NCBI GenBank assembly: GCA_006176705.1
Contig: QRFJ01004169.1
Location: 62,001 to 126,000, forward strand
From: Cocos nucifera
Taxonomy: Eukaryota; Streptophyta; Magnoliopsida; Arecales; Arecaceae
Reading direction: 5' to 3'
DNA length: 64,000 nucleotides
The notes beneath the pieces were generated by a model. The model was not told where the DNA came from. It saw only the letters and a program-made list of their open reading frames with translations, and searched no databases. The position numbers and the translations under genes are program-made. Shown here in pieces: positions 12,520-23,678 of this stretch (position 1 is the stretch's first letter; each line of letters opens with the position of its first letter).

Positions 12520-13175
12520 AACTTTGTGAAGGATCACCAGCTCCATAAAGAGTCGATGAACTTAGTGGGAGGTTCATCTTCTAGTTTTTGATCCTTTAGG
12601 AAAGGGAAGAAGAACAAGAAGAAGAAAACAAAGAAGTGCAAGTTCAGACTGGGACATCAGTGAAGGGCCAGATCAGAAAGATCAAGCCCGATAAGAGTCA
12701 AGCTGAATGCTTCTTTTGCAAGAAGTGGGGGCACTGGAAGAGGAACTATCCTCTATACATTGCCTCTCTGGATCCGAACAAACAAAGAAAGAAGCAAGCT
12801 ATTACGGAGCAAGGTATTTATATGATAACTCCTTATAATTTCTCTATTTATAATATTACTGACTAGGTATTGGATACCAATAGCTCTTACCATATTTGTA
12901 ATTTATTATAGGGGTTGTAGGTTAGTAGAATATTCGAGCAAGACAAGAGATTCCTGAACGTTGGAGATGGAAGACTAGTTCCAGTTCTAGCTTTAGAAAT
13001 TTTGAAACTTGTATTTGAATCTCATACTGTTGTTCTTAGTCATTATCATTTCTGTCCTAGTTTCTTTTTAAATATTAGTTCTGTAGGCCTTTTGGCCATG
13101 AACAATTATGAAATTTCAATAAAGAAATGAGTTTGCAATGTCATTATGAATGGTGTTACTCCTTGCTGTGGATAA
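12520..13175 (+). pseudogene. Element B nucleocapsid and protease remnant
   Basis: Lysine-rich linker, then a zinc knuckle in the 12636-12866 frame reading CFFCKKWGHWKRNY, where the final Cys of CX2CX4HX4C is Tyr. The protease motif near 12870 reads LDTN-S instead of DTGS, with a TAG just before it. Protease-domain similarity continues with breaks to about 13140. Catalytic and metal-binding residues are lost. Confidence 0.75.
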
Positions 13176-14135
13176 TTGAACAATGGTGCATATATGTTAT
13201 CACAACCTATTAATTTAGTCTATTCTACTGGCAAGCATCCTAGATTAGAAAGTGTATCAGATATCTCCTTATGGCACTGTAGGCTAGATCATATAAATAA
13301 GAACAAGATAAATAGGTTGACTCAAGACAGAATCCTCAAAGTTTGTGATTGTGAATCACTTCCAACTTATGAGTCCTATCTTCTTGGTAAAATGACCAAG
13401 TCATCTTTCATTGAAAAAGGTGAGAGAGCCAATGAGCTCTTCGGTCTAGTACATATTGATGTACATGGACCAATGAGCAGAAGTGTCAGAGGTGGATATA
13501 TCTACTTCATCACTTTCATAAATGATCTATCTAGATATGGATATGTCTATCTGATGAAACAAAAGTCCGATTCTTTTAAAATTTTTAAACGATTTTGAAG
13601 TGAAGTAGAAAAATAAATTGGAAAGAGTATTAAAACTCTACGATCTGATCGAGGAGGAGAATACCTTTTTGGTGAGTTTTTCACATATCTAGGAGAGAAT
13701 GGAATTCTCTCCCATTGGACTCCTTCTAGAACACCACAGCATAATGGTGTGTTTGAAAGGAGGAATCGGACTCTGTTAGACATGGTCCGATCCATGATGA
13801 GATTTGCCCGCTTGCCGATATCCTTCTAAGGATATGCACTCGAATCGGTTTGTTATCTATGAAATAGGGTTTCAAGTAAGTCTGTAATTAAAACCCCATA
13901 TGAGATATGGACAGGGCGTAAGCCAGCACTTTCACACCTTAGGATTTGGGGGTGCCCAGCTTATGTCAAATGGTTAATTATAGATAAACTTAGACCTAGG
14001 TCTGACAAGTATACATTCATAGGGTACCCAAAAGAGACCAAAGGATACTATTTCCATCATGCTGATGAACAAAAGGTGTTCGTCAGCCTTAAGGCAATCT
14101 TTTTGGAAAAGAAGTTTCTTGGTGAAGGAACTGTT
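13176..14135 (+). pseudogene. Element B integrase, first part
   Basis: GAG-pre-integrase and integrase core. The open part (13176-13598, 140 codons) contains LWHCRLDH, HIDVHGP and FINDLSRYGYVYLM. The two zinc-binding Cys appear changed (YESY instead of CESC). After a stop near 13597 the second Asp block and the Glu block (ERRNRTLLDM) can be read in a shifted frame to about 14135. The frame is cut by C exactly at GTCTC and continues at 23679. Confidence 0.85.
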
Positions 14136-14140
14136 GTCTC
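14136..14140. repeat. Target-site duplication of C, left copy
   Basis: GTCTC, repeated at 23674-23678. Removing C plus one copy gives GTTGTCTCTAAGGTTGAA, which matches the uninterrupted order in F (near 44020) and A (near 2110). Confidence 0.93.
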
Positions 14141-16424
14141 TGAAGGGAAATCCTAATTTCTCGGTCCAGGTTCGTTCAGATCTGATCACATCAAGAGATA
14201 TATTTCAAAAATTTTTCTCTTGATCCCAATCAGATCTTGATATATTTCAGATCTGATTCTTATTATTTTAATAAAATAAAATTAAAAGATAAATTAAATC
14301 AAATTTAATTTACCTGATCTGGGTAATCCTATTATCCTGTTGATGATCCTGTTTGCAGCGGAAGGTTCTGGATCTTAGCCACGCAAGCGCCTGGCCTCTA
14401 CCGGTATCCACTCGGGTTGGATCTGGAGATCCTCTTCTTCTCTATCACACCTCCAAAAATCAGATCTGGATCTGATCTGGAGGATCTTCAAAACTCTTTT
14501 GAAGATGAGCAGTCGTCCTTTGCAGCAGCGCAGCCTTCTTGTTTTTGATCGCCTTTCTTTGATCTGAATCGCACCAACCAAGGTCCAAAACTCCTTTTGG
14601 ACGTGGAGAGCAAGGGGAGAAGAGACTATGGCATGGAGAAGGAGGGGAGAGGCAGCCTTGGGGCGTGGGGTTTCTCAATTGAATTGCTTTCTCTTAGAAT
14701 CTGAGTTGGGCGCAGGGTCTTATTTATAGACTAAGCGTGATCCAACTCCTCTTCCTCCCAACCAATCACAACCCTTTGTGAAATCAGATCTAAATCTGAT
14801 TGGTGGGAATAGAGACCCCTGGATTCCTCCTTAGAGGGTGCCTAAGACCAGTCAAAGTTGGTTCTTAGAAGAACTCTAATTGGAATCCAAAAAGGAGATG
14901 GAGTCCTTGTCCAACAAGGACTCCTAGGCGCCTCCAACTTGGGCACACGCCTAGGGTGGCGTGCGCCCTTCTCCTTGCCAGGTTCTGGCAGGGGGACAGG
15001 CCCCCACCAGCTCTCCAATAGGTGCATGACATGTGGTCAAAAGTCAAAGTGTCAATGGTCAACGTTTGACCAGTCAAAGGTAGACTTTTGACCAAAGTCA
15101 AAGAACAAGAAATGGCAGGTGACCAAAAATGGCAGGTAATGTCTTACAAATAAGACAACCTTTTCTGACTTGGACAACCTCCAGTCAGACCATATGAAGG
15201 CCTCTGATTGAGCACAAACTCCTTTGGCTCAGACAGGACAACTTATTTATGATAGCAAAAGAAGAACGTTAGGTTCAATCGAGTGCTAGCACGATTTCCT
15301 TGAACCTAATTGAATCTCATTCAGATCAATTGAACTAGATCAGTTCAATTGATGATCACCAGATTCAAACCCTTGTTTGTGTGACCCAGTTAGGTTCAGT
15401 TCTGTATGGTAATGGGATATGTCATGATCTCTATCATCGACATCATCGAAACTCCTTTCGATGGATCAGAACTCTTCTGATTCGAACAGCTAGAATGATC
15501 GATCATCTAAATCATTCTAATTGCTCCCAAAATCCACCAGTGACACCTAGCAGTATATGGTGGCAACCCATCAGAGCTGAATGCGAACCTCTTGGTGCAG
15601 CTACCTGTGTGATTCAGTTCTTCTATCTTGAGCCCCGATCAGATTAGGGTTAAGGTGAACTCGTCAAACCCTAGTCTCTGTCATATGATGTAATCATTCG
15701 ATTCGAGTCCAATGTGAAAATCTAAATAGAAACTCTTTCTATTATTTCACTCTACCATGGCCATGGATTTCTGGACTTGATTCTCATGATCATCATAGGG
15801 CTACTCCTCTACCACCGAGGTAGATAGATTCCATCTTGATGCAATCCAGTTCCTACAATGAACATGCTATAGCCAACATACACCTCAGGGTTCCATATGG
15901 CTAGGAGACCGAGTAATGGTGTAGTCAAACTATAACACCCTCAAGGTGAACTGCCGATGCATCTCAGGTCAAAGAACCAGACACACTACTGCAGCATCGA
16001 GTCAGTCATTGACGAGAAGGTAGACTCCCTAATGACTACTCGAGGTGGTCACGCTCAGTGCCCTCGTTCTCTAACGAGTACCTGTACTCTCGCTCCGGTG
16101 TCTCCACACCGTAGACTCAAGACTCATCTACTAAAGAGAAGCGATTGTACACCAACCTTCCGGATCAATCACCATCCTCGTGATGATCCTATGGTCGGGA
16201 GCAATTTATGAGTTAATAATGATTATTCATGTCTTAAATTTTCAACTCTTGAAAATATGAATTATCATTACCATTAACTCAAAGGATGTATCACAGACAC
16301 TAAATACACATATGTGATAGAAAATAACCCATTTTATTGATTTTAGTCAAAATTATAATTTTGCCCCTAGAAGTGTATTACAAGTGTCAGCCAATTCTGG
16401 CTTCTAGGGCACATATATCTAACA
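14141..16424 (-). repeat. Element C 3' LTR
   Basis: On the minus strand it begins TGTTAGATATATGTGCCC at 16424 and ends in GATTTCCCTTCA at 14141. Same family as LTRs of D, E and H. It carries a TATA-like element at about 14723-14736. Small frames inside it recur in the other LTR and are not genes. Confidence 0.95.
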
Positions 16425-16436
16425 ATCTCCCACTTG
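16425..16436 (-). other. Polypurine tract of C
   Basis: Minus strand AAGTGGGAGAT, directly before the 3' LTR start; primes plus-strand DNA in LTR elements. Confidence 0.85.
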
Positions 16437-16438
16437 TC

Positions 16439-17524
16439 CTAAAGCCAATTGGCTACAAGTCTAAGTCCCATCTTCTCAAGGTGGGCTTCGATCTTCTGCT
16501 GGCCCAACGGCTTTGTAAGTGGGTCTGCCACATTATCTGCGGAGTTGACTCTCTTGACCTCGACATAACCCTTCTCGAGGTAATCGCGGATGAGATGGTA
16601 TCACCGTTTGCTTAGGAACTCTTCCAGCACAAACAGTCTGCCAGATGTCGACTTTCGATCATCTATATCGGACATGAAGTCCGAGTCTGTGTATCCCTGG
16701 ACTTGGAGTTCTCCGTTACCAAAGACCAACATCATATCCTTAGTTCTTCTCAAGTACTTAAGGATACATTTCACAGAAGTCCAGTGTTCTTCACCTGGAT
16801 TTGACTGATATCTGCTTGTGACACTCACAGCATGGGCTATATCAGGTCGTGTACATAGCATGGCATACATGAGGCTCCCTATTGCAGAAGCATAAGGGAT
16901 CTTGCTCATGCGTTCTATTTCCTCAGGTGTGCTGGGGCACATCTTCTTGGAAAGATGAATACCATGTCTGAAGGGTATTAATCCCCTCTTAGAGTTTTCC
17001 ATACTAAACCTCTTTAGTACTTTCTCTATGTACATCTTCTGTGAAAGTCCTAGCATCCTATTCGGTCTATCCCTATAGACCTTAATTCCTAGAATAAAGG
17101 ATGCTTCACCTAGGTCTTTCATGGAGAATTCCCTGGACAACCACATCTTGACTGATGTCAACATGGGAATATCATTCCCAATAAGGAGGATGTCATCCAC
17201 GTACAATACGAGGAAGACAACAGCGCTCCCACTGACCCTTTTGAAAACACATGGTTCCTCTTCATTTTTGATGAAACCAAACTTTTTGATCACATCATTG
17301 AAACGAGTGTTCCAGCTCCGAGATGCTTGCTTAAGTCCATATATGGACCTTTGCAGCTTGCAAACCTTGTGATCAGTATCACTGGATGTGAAACCTAGCG
17401 GCTGTTCCATATAGATATCTTCCTCAAGATATCCATTTAAGAATGCCGTTTTCACGTCCATTTGCCATATTTCATAATCGAAATAGGCTGCAACAGCAAG
17501 CAATGTGCGGATGGATTTTAGCAT
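16439..17524 (-). pseudogene. Element C reverse transcriptase C-part and truncated RNase H
   Basis: Open for 307 codons (17524 to 16601). RT catalytic Asp lies in QMDVKTAFLNG (residue 23) and YVDD at residues 108-111 (bases 17192-17203). RNase H starts with YTDSDF (first catalytic Asp) but the frame is lost just after KSTSG. Compared with E (about 40981-41177) nearly 200 bp is missing, along with a smaller gap before it, removing the Glu of EAEYIA and the Asp of YCDNN. The C-terminal tail (about 16439-16595, ending ANWL and TAG) is still recognisable in another frame. The enzyme cannot have RNase H activity. Confidence 0.9.
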
Positions 17525-17526
17525 AG

Positions 17527-18021
17527 CTACTGGGAAAAGGTATCCTGATAGTCAATGCCTTCGCGTTGACTATAACCTTTTGCCACTAGTCTAGCCTTGA
17601 ATGTCTCCACATTCCCATCTGCACCAATCTTTCTCTTGAAGATCCATTTACACCCAATAGGTACTATACCTTCTGGTGGATCTACCAAGGTCCAGACTTG
17701 GTTTGAGTGCATCGAGTCAATTTCTGACTGCATTGCCTCTAGCCATTTCTCGGAGTCGATATCTGATATCGCCTCGTTGTAGGTTTTGGGATCATCACCA
17801 TGAGCACCATTACCTACGAGGAACATTTCCTCTACATCCTCTGAAATAATACCTAAGTATCTTTCAGGGGGATGGGAAACTCTTTTCGATCTACGAGGTG
17901 GAGGAGGTAGTGTTCTTATTGGCTCAACCTGATTTGGTTCCACTTGGTCCTTAGCTCGTTCTGCTTGTGAGACTTTCTCATCAAGCTTGATCTGTTTTCC
18001 AATGCCGCTATCTTGAATAAA
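17527..18021 (-). pseudogene. Element C reverse transcriptase N-part
   Basis: 138-codon frame (17943 to 17527) with the Copia RT entry motifs WTLVDPPEG, GCKWIFKRK and ARLVAKGYSQ, ending DTFSQ and TAG. The next codons should read on into VAMLKS. In the D copy this stretch is in frame (GTCAGTAGCTATG), so C has lost one base here and the polymerase is split in two. Upstream, 17944-18021 reads in the same polyprotein direction after the TAG at 18022-18024. Confidence 0.85.
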
Positions 18022-19884
18022 CTATTTTTCAAGAAAGATGGCATGTCGACTCACAATCACATTGTGGTCTTCTGGAATGTAGAAATAGTATCCTAATGAC
18101 TCTTTAGGATATCCTATGAATCGAGCTCTAAAGGACCTAAACTCTAACTTGTCCGCTTGTTGTCTTTTGACATGAGCCGGACAACCCCAAATTCTGAGAT
18201 GACTCAGACTTGGTTTCTTACCGTGCCATATCTCATACGGTGTGGTAGGAACGGTTTTAGAGGGAACCCTATTCAGTAAATAGATTGAAGTTAACAATGA
18301 GTGTCCCCAAAGGAAATCAGGGAGGTCTGTGAAGCTCATCATGGATCGAACCATATCTAATAGAGTCCGATTTCTCCGTTCTGAAACCCCGTTGAGTTGA
18401 GGTGTTCCTGGTGGAGTCCATTGAGAGACTATGCCATTATCCTTGAGATAGTCTAGGAATTCCCGGCTAAGGTATTCACCTCCTCGATCTGATCGAAGAA
18501 CCTTAATGGGTTTTCCTGTTTGTTTTTCTACTTCATGTCTGAATTCTTTGAACTTTTCAAAGGCTTCAGACTTGTGTCTCATAAGATACACATACCCATA
18601 CCTAGACAGATCATCGGTAAAGGTAATGAAGTAGACAAAATTGCCTCTAGCTGGCACATCAAATGGGCCGCACACATCAGTATGTACTAGGGCAAGGAGA
18701 TCTGTGGCCCTCTCCCCATGTCCAACAAAAGGGAGTTTAGTCATTTTGCCTTGAAGACAAGATTCACAAGTTGGATATGACTCGGAAGTCAATGGACTCA
18801 ATAGCCCATTTTTCTCCAATTTGTTAATCCTATCTTCTGCTATATGACCTAATCTCAGGTGCCATAGATATCTGTCGTTTGGACTATCCCTAGGTCGTTT
18901 GGCATTCACGTTTTGCTCGATAGTTAGAACAGGTACATCAATATGTAGCTGATAAAGACCATTAATAAGGAAACCATTTGCAATTTTATTTCTTTCATAA
19001 AGAATGTTACAATGGTCCTTAAAGAAGGTGATCACATAACCTTCTTGTGCTAAGCATGAAACAGAAATCAAATTTCTGCTGGCTGCAGGCACAAAATAAC
19101 AGTCTTGCAAAACTAAGTCTAAACCTGATGGTAATCGCAGAGGGTATGTTCCCACGGCTACTGCAGCAACTCTTGCTCCATTACCAATGCGTAGGATCAT
19201 GTCTCCATCCCTCAGCCTCCTGCTATCCTCAAGATCCTGCATAGAAGTGCACAGATGAGCACTAGAACCAGAGTCAAGCACCCAACTGGATGCAGAAGAA
19301 ACCGTAAGGTTAGACTCAATAACGAGCATACCTCCAGAAGGACCTTCCTTCTTGTTCTTCAGGGTGGCCAGGTAAGTAGGGCAGTTCCGCTTCCAATGGC
19401 CGTCGCTGTTGCAATGGAAACACTTTCCTTTGCCATCGGCCTTTTTCTTCGATTCTGCCTTCTTCTTCTTTGATCCTTCCACCTTTTTCTTTTTCACAGA
19501 CTTCTTTTTCTTTCCATAAGACTTTCTTTTGGAAGAAGTCCATTTCATAGCAAGAACTGAGCCTTTAGAACCTTTCATAGAAAGCTCAGCGGTAACCAGC
19601 ATATTCATTAACTCGGCCAAGGAATTCTGAAGTTTATGCATGTGGTAATTCATGATGAATTGCCCATATGCATCAGTCAAGGATTGCAGAATGATATCGT
19701 TCTGCAGGTCCAAGTCCAACTTCACACCGAGCTTCTCAAGCTCTTCCATGTCCTTGATCATTATCAGACAGTGATCTTGGACTGACTGCCCATCACGCAT
19801 CTTAGCCTTAAAAAGTCGTTTCGTGACTTGATATTTGGCTGCGCGACTCTGTTCACCAAACATCTCCTGTAGGTGAGCCAACAT
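18022..19884 (-). pseudogene. Element C gag C-part, protease and integrase
   Basis: 620-codon open stretch, the longest well-conserved Copia segment here. By residue: capsid C-part to about 115; Lys-rich linker about 119-150; zinc knuckle C155-C158-H163-C168; protease DSGS at 204-207; integrase zinc residues H342, H347, C373, C376; catalytic D403, D466, E502 (all present); then the conserved TPYEIWHGKKPSLSHLRIWGCP tail region. It ends EK and TAG at 18022. The D copy carries the same TAG. The nonsense codon at 19885-19887 separates it from the gag N-part. Protease and integrase look intact at their active sites; expression would depend on reading past the stops. Confidence 0.92.
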
Positions 19885-20178
19885 TTAGCGAGCAGTCCCG
19901 ATATCCTCATGTTGGCACTGGAGCTCATCAGACATCGAGGCCAACATGTAATATCTGGCCTTATTATCTTCGTCAATCCATTTTTCCAGAGATGCTCTCT
20001 GTTCAACAGATGGACGGGCTGGTAATGTGGGAGGGTCCTGGTCCAAAACATGGGTTAACTTCTCGGAACCCAAAACAATTTTGTAGTTCCTGAGCCAATC
20101 TTTATAATTAGGTCCAGTCAGTCTATGTGTGTCCAAGATACGTGCCAATGGGTTAGCTCGAATTATTGACCACCTCAT
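19885..20178 (-). pseudogene. Element C gag N-part
   Basis: 97 codons with Copia capsid features (PLARILDTHRLTGPNY, LRNYKIVLGSEKL). A TAA at 19885-19887 sits where D has CAA (Gln), so this is a nonsense mutation, not the natural end. The first residues (MRWSIIRAN) correspond to untranslated leader in D (about 30003-30027). In D about 640 bp lies between that point and gag codon 3, so C's start codon was supplied by a deletion. Confidence 0.85.
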
Positions 20179-21374
20179 ATCAGAACTGTGTCAACAGATA
20201 TGGCCAGGTAAGTGAGACCGGTGGAAGGAATATGCCAATAACTCGTACAAGAACGCATTCAGGTCGAGTAGCTTCCAATTAAAAACCAATCGGTCGTCTA
20301 TGCCAAACTTACCTTAGACACCAAATTGTTGAGTCAGAACCAATTGGGTTAGCCTACAATCCAGACTCTAACCTCTGAGCCTAATTAGGTCTTGCTTGAT
20401 CGTGACTCGATCTTGACCCAAACTTAATCCTATTAGGCTGGTCAATTTAAGCATTGTTGATCCCATCTAACCAACTCTTGATTCAGTTTGATCAATCGCT
20501 TAGACCTAATTGAGCTACCCAAGCCCGAACCCAGTATTATGAATATGTCTTAGATCTGAAATTTTTAATTTTAGACCTAATTAATATTCCATAAACTTAA
20601 TTCTTAATTAAGTAGGGTTCATAAATAAAATATGCACAATAAATCCTAGGGTTTCAGGATCTAGGGTTTTGCAGAAAGTAAGTTTTGGGTTTCTGATTAA
20701 GGACGAACACGCAGCACCCCTACACATCATAAGAACACCCCATCGAATGGGAAGAGAGGGCCTTTAAATCCCTTCTTCGTTCTTATGACCGGACGGCCAA
20801 GAGGAACGCCTTAATCAGGAACATTCAATACTACAAAACAATATCAGATCTATATCATATATCTCATATATAAAGTAGATCTAATCATGGCATATTTTGC
20901 ATACATCTCATGTATCATAATCATGCATGTTTTCAGATCTAAATTATCTCATAATAATCTAAAAAATTAGATTTAAATTGATCTAATCAAAATAAATTCT
21001 AATCTAGATAATTATGTAGAACTATTCTACAACTAGTCTAGACATGCATCAATCATATCTCATATGATATTCAAAAATTAAATAATTTTAATTTACTATT
21101 TTTTAGATGTTATTATAACACTTATAATATCAAAAAATAGTAAATAAAAAGATCTAAATATGATTTAATCAGATTAAATCAAAAACATGCAAGACTATTC
21201 TATAGAACTATTCTATTCTAGAACTAGTCATGCATATCTTCTAATCTTAGATCCAAATCATTTAATTTTAATTTTTTCTGATTTCAGATCTGATCACATC
21301 TCATGTGACATCTGAAATCAATTATTTTCTAATTAAAATAAATTTAAAATCATATCTAAACAATTTAGAACCAT
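20179..21374 (-). other. Untranslated leader of C
   Basis: About 1.2 kb of AT-rich sequence between primer site and gag, with no coding frame. It aligns with D's leader, which is about 640 bp longer at its gag-proximal end. Confidence 0.7.
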
Positions 21375-21387
21375 GGCTCTGATACCA
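21375..21387 (-). other. Primer binding site of C
   Basis: Minus strand TGGTATCAGAGCC, two bases after the end of the 5' LTR; complementary to initiator-Met tRNA. Confidence 0.92.
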
Positions 21388-21389
21388 GT

Positions 21390-23673
21390 TGAAGGGAAAT
21401 CCTGATTTTCCGGTCCAGGTTCGTTCAGATCTGATCAGATCAAGAGATATATTTCAAAAATTTTTCTCTTGATTCCAATCAAATCTTGATATGTTTCAAA
21501 TCTGATTCTTATTATTTTAATAAAATAAAATTAAAAGATAAATTAAATCAAATTTAATTTACCTGATCTGGGTAATCCTATTACCCTATTGATGATCTTG
21601 TTTGCAGCGGAAGGTTCTGGATCTTAGCCACGCAAGCGCCTGGCCTCTACCGGTATCCACTCAGGTTGGATCTGGAGATCCTCTTCTTCTCTATCACACC
21701 TCCAAAAATCAGATCTGGATCTGATCTGGAGGATCTTCAAAACTCTTTTGAAGATGAGCAGTCGTCCTTTGCAGCAGTGCAGCCTTCTTGTTTTTGATCG
21801 CCTTTCTTTGATCTGAATCGCACCAACCAGGGTCCAAAACTCCTTTTGGACGTGGAGAGCAAGGGGAGAAGAGACTATGGCATGGAGAAGGAGGGGAGAG
21901 GCAGCCTTGGGGCATGGGGTTTCTCAATTGAATTGTTTCTCTCTTAGAATCTGAGTTGGGCGTAGGGTCTTATTTATAGACTAAGCGTGATCCAACTCCT
22001 CTTCCTCCCAACCAATCACAACCCTTTATGAAATTAGATCTAAATCTGATTGGTGGGAATAGAGACCCCTGGATTCCTCCTTAGAGGGCGCCTAAGACCA
22101 GTCAAAGTTGGTTCTTAGAAGAACTCTAATTGGAATCCAAAAAGGAGATGGAGTCCTTGTCCAACAAGGACTCCTAGGCGCCTCCAACTTGGGCACACGC
22201 CTAGGGTGGCGTGCACCCTTCTCCTTGCCAGGTTCTGGAAGGGGGACAGGCCCCCACCAGCTCTCCAATAGGTGCATGACATGTGGTCAAAAGTCAAAGT
22301 GTCAACGGTCAACGTTTGACCAGTCAAAGGTAGACTTTTGACCAAAGTCAAAGAACAAGAAATGGCAGGTGACCAAAAATGGTAGGTAATGTCTTACAAA
22401 TAAGACAACCTTTTCTGACTTGGACAACCTCCTGTCAGACCACATGAAAGCCTCTGTTTGAGCACAAACTCCTTTGGCTCAGATGGGACAACTTATTTAT
22501 GATAGCAAAAGAAGAACGTTAGGTTCAATCGAGTGCTAGCACGATTTCCTTGAAACTAATTGAATCTCATTCAGATCAATTGTACTAGATCAGTTCAATT
22601 GATGATCACCAGATTCAAACCCTTATTTGTGTGACCCAGTTAAGTTCAGTTCTGTATGGTAATGAGATATGTCATGATCTCTATCATCGACATCATCGAA
22701 ACTCCTTTCGATGGATCAGAACTCTTCTGATTCGAACAGCTAGAATGATCGATCATCTAAATCATTCTAATTGCTCCCAAAATCCACCAGTGACACCTAG
22801 CAGTATATGGTGGCAACCCATCAGAGCTGAATGCGAACCTCTTGGTGCAGCTACCTGTGTGATTCAGTTCTTCTATCTTGAGCCCCGATCAGATTAGGGT
22901 TAAGGTGAACTCGTCAAACCCTAGTCTTTATCATATGATGTAATCATTCGATTCGAGTTCAATGTGAAAATCTAAGTAGAAACTCTTTCTATTATTTCAC
23001 TCTACCATGGCCATAGATTTCTGGACTTGATTCTCATGATCATCATAGGGCTACTCCTCTACCACCGAGGTAGATAGATTCCATCTTGATGCAATCCAGT
23101 TTCTATAATGAACATGTCATAGCCAACATACACCTCAGGATTCCATATGGCTAGGAGACCGAGTAATGGTGTAGTCAAACTATAACATCCTCAAGGTGAA
23201 CTATCGATGCATCTCAGGTCAAAGAACCAGACACACTACTGCAGCATCGACTCAGTCATTGACGAGAAGGTAGACTCCCTAATGACTACTCGAGGTGGTC
23301 ACGCTCAGTGCCCTCGTTCTCTAACGAGTACCTGTACTCTCACTCCGGTGTCTCCACACCATAGACTCAAGACTCATCTACTAAAGAGAAGTGATTGTAC
23401 ACCAACCTTCCGGATCAATCACCATCCTCATGATGATCCTATGGTCAAGAGCAATTTATTAGTTAATAATGATTATTCATGTCTTAAATTTTCAACTCTT
23501 AAAAATATGAATTATCATTACCATTAACTCAAAGGATGTATCACAAACACTAAATAGACATATGTGATAGAAAATAACCCATTTATTGATTTTAGTCAAA
23601 ATTACAATTTTGCCCCTAGAAGTGTATTACAAGTGTCAGCCAATTTTGGCTTCTAGGGCACATATATCTAACA
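21390..23673 (-). repeat. Element C 5' LTR
   Basis: 2284 bp, same length as the 3' LTR. Minus strand runs from TGTTAGATATATGTGCCC (23673) to TTCCCTTCA (21390). Differences from the other LTR are mostly transitions. Confidence 0.95.
21971..21978 (-). promoter_or_regulatory. Putative TATA box in C 5' LTR
   Basis: Minus strand TATAAATA within TCTATAAATAAGACCC, followed by a GC-richer stretch, as expected for the U3/R boundary. D has TATATAAA at the equivalent place. Confidence 0.6.
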
Positions 23674-23678
23674 GTCTC
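23674..23678. repeat. Target-site duplication of C, right copy
   Basis: GTCTC directly after the LTR end AACA; matches 14136-14140. Confidence 0.93.

Larger units (their letters stand above)
14141..23673 (-). mobile_element. Element C: young full-length Copia, deletion derivative
   Basis: 9533-bp Ty1/Copia element on the minus strand inside B's integrase/RT region. LTRs at 14141-16424 and 21390-23673 are both 2284 bp. I count about 60 differences between them by eye (roughly 2.8%), the lowest of any pair here. Primer site, polypurine tract and target duplication are intact. Coding region on the minus strand: gag, zinc knuckle, DSGS protease, integrase with D-D-E, RT with YVDD, truncated RNase H. 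Defects: stop in gag, stop after integrase, one-base frameshift in RT, RNase H core deleted, and gag start replaced by leader sequence. Confidence 0.95.

Noticed and set aside
14842..15101. Paired plus- and minus-strand ORFs as small genes
   Set aside because: The same frames recur at 22092-22351 in the other LTR of C; they are LTR sequence.
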